From positions 32,148,001 through 32,212,000 of the forward strand of contig OX463824.1 of the NCBI GenBank assembly GCA_949825045.1: a stretch of DNA of 64,000 nt. Reading direction: 5' to 3'. Of this stretch, positions 63,976-64,000 are shown piece after piece. Below the pieces are notes generated by a model, which saw nothing but the letters and a program-made list of their open reading frames with translations, was not told the origin of the DNA and did not search any database. The DNA comes from Argyresthia goedartella. Taxonomy: Eukaryota; Arthropoda; Insecta; Lepidoptera; Argyresthiidae. The position numbers and the translations under genes were made by a program. Every line of letters starts with the position of its first letter. The first letter of the stretch is position 1.

Positions 63976-64000
63976 AAATTAAATTAGAGAAGCAGATTTT

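Overview
The window looks like a gene-poor, transposon-packed stretch of an insect nuclear genome, most likely a moth or butterfly (Lepidoptera). That assignment is an inference. It rests on dispersed repeats I recognise as widespread in lepidopteran genomes (the family ending in AGGGTTCCGTAC, the AAACCGACTTC repeat, tRNA-derived SINEs with a CCAGAAGCAATG 3' part) and on the mix of BEL/Pao, CR1/Jockey-group LINE, mariner and piggyBac sequence. I found no convincing host protein gene, rRNA or functional tRNA gene. Nearly every long reading frame belongs to a mobile element or to a tandem repeat.

Layout. 1-1340: unassigned sequence, one inverted repeat, fragments of two repeat families. 1341-5932: LINE-1, with an open ORF1 and an ORF2 broken by three frameshifts and one stop. 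6165-6627: a dispersed repeat and a SINE. 7805-12681: LINE-2, with both ORFs open. 12688-12924: a small inverted-repeat element. 13601-19307: a palindrome-rich repeat ('TATC repeat', copy A) split by BEL-1 (13738-18959), a BEL/Pao retrotransposon with nearly identical 544-bp LTRs but no reverse transcriptase core. 19414-20629: a 23-bp minisatellite. 21664-27445: repeat relics, TATC copies B and C, two LINE tails, a SINE. 27451-29092: an inverted-repeat element followed by a mariner with one late frameshift. 30049-38300: LINE tails, SINEs, a 9 x 48-bp tandem array and mostly unassigned AT-rich DNA. 38525-39250: an RT relic split by a SINE. 39581-41990: a degraded piggyBac-type transposase. 42622-43745: two inverted-repeat elements and a LINE tail. 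44276-48515: LINE-3 on the minus strand, 5' truncated, ORF2 open. 49165-51712: SINEs and an RT relic. 52212-57973: TATC copies D and E head to tail, E split by BEL-2 (52973-57849, minus strand), an older BEL/Pao derivative with an env-like region and no gag, protease or RT active site. 58364-61995: TATC copies F and G, an RT relic. 62466-62547: a perfect 39-bp palindrome. 63256 to the end: the start of another LINE ORF1, broken.

How the parts relate. LINE-1, LINE-2 and LINE-3 share one plan: ORF1 (PHD finger where present, coiled coil, FP-type C-terminal domain), ORF2 (APE endonuclease plus reverse transcriptase) and a (TAAA)n tail. The SINEs presumably depend on LINE enzymes. Both BEL copies lack essential parts, so any recent movement would need enzymes supplied in trans. 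Both sit inside copies of the same TATC repeat, whose asymmetric inverted repeats, terminal stem-loop, lack of target duplications and apparent T/T insertion sites resemble Helentron-type rolling-circle elements. That repeat family and the RT-less but young BEL-1 are the most interesting items.
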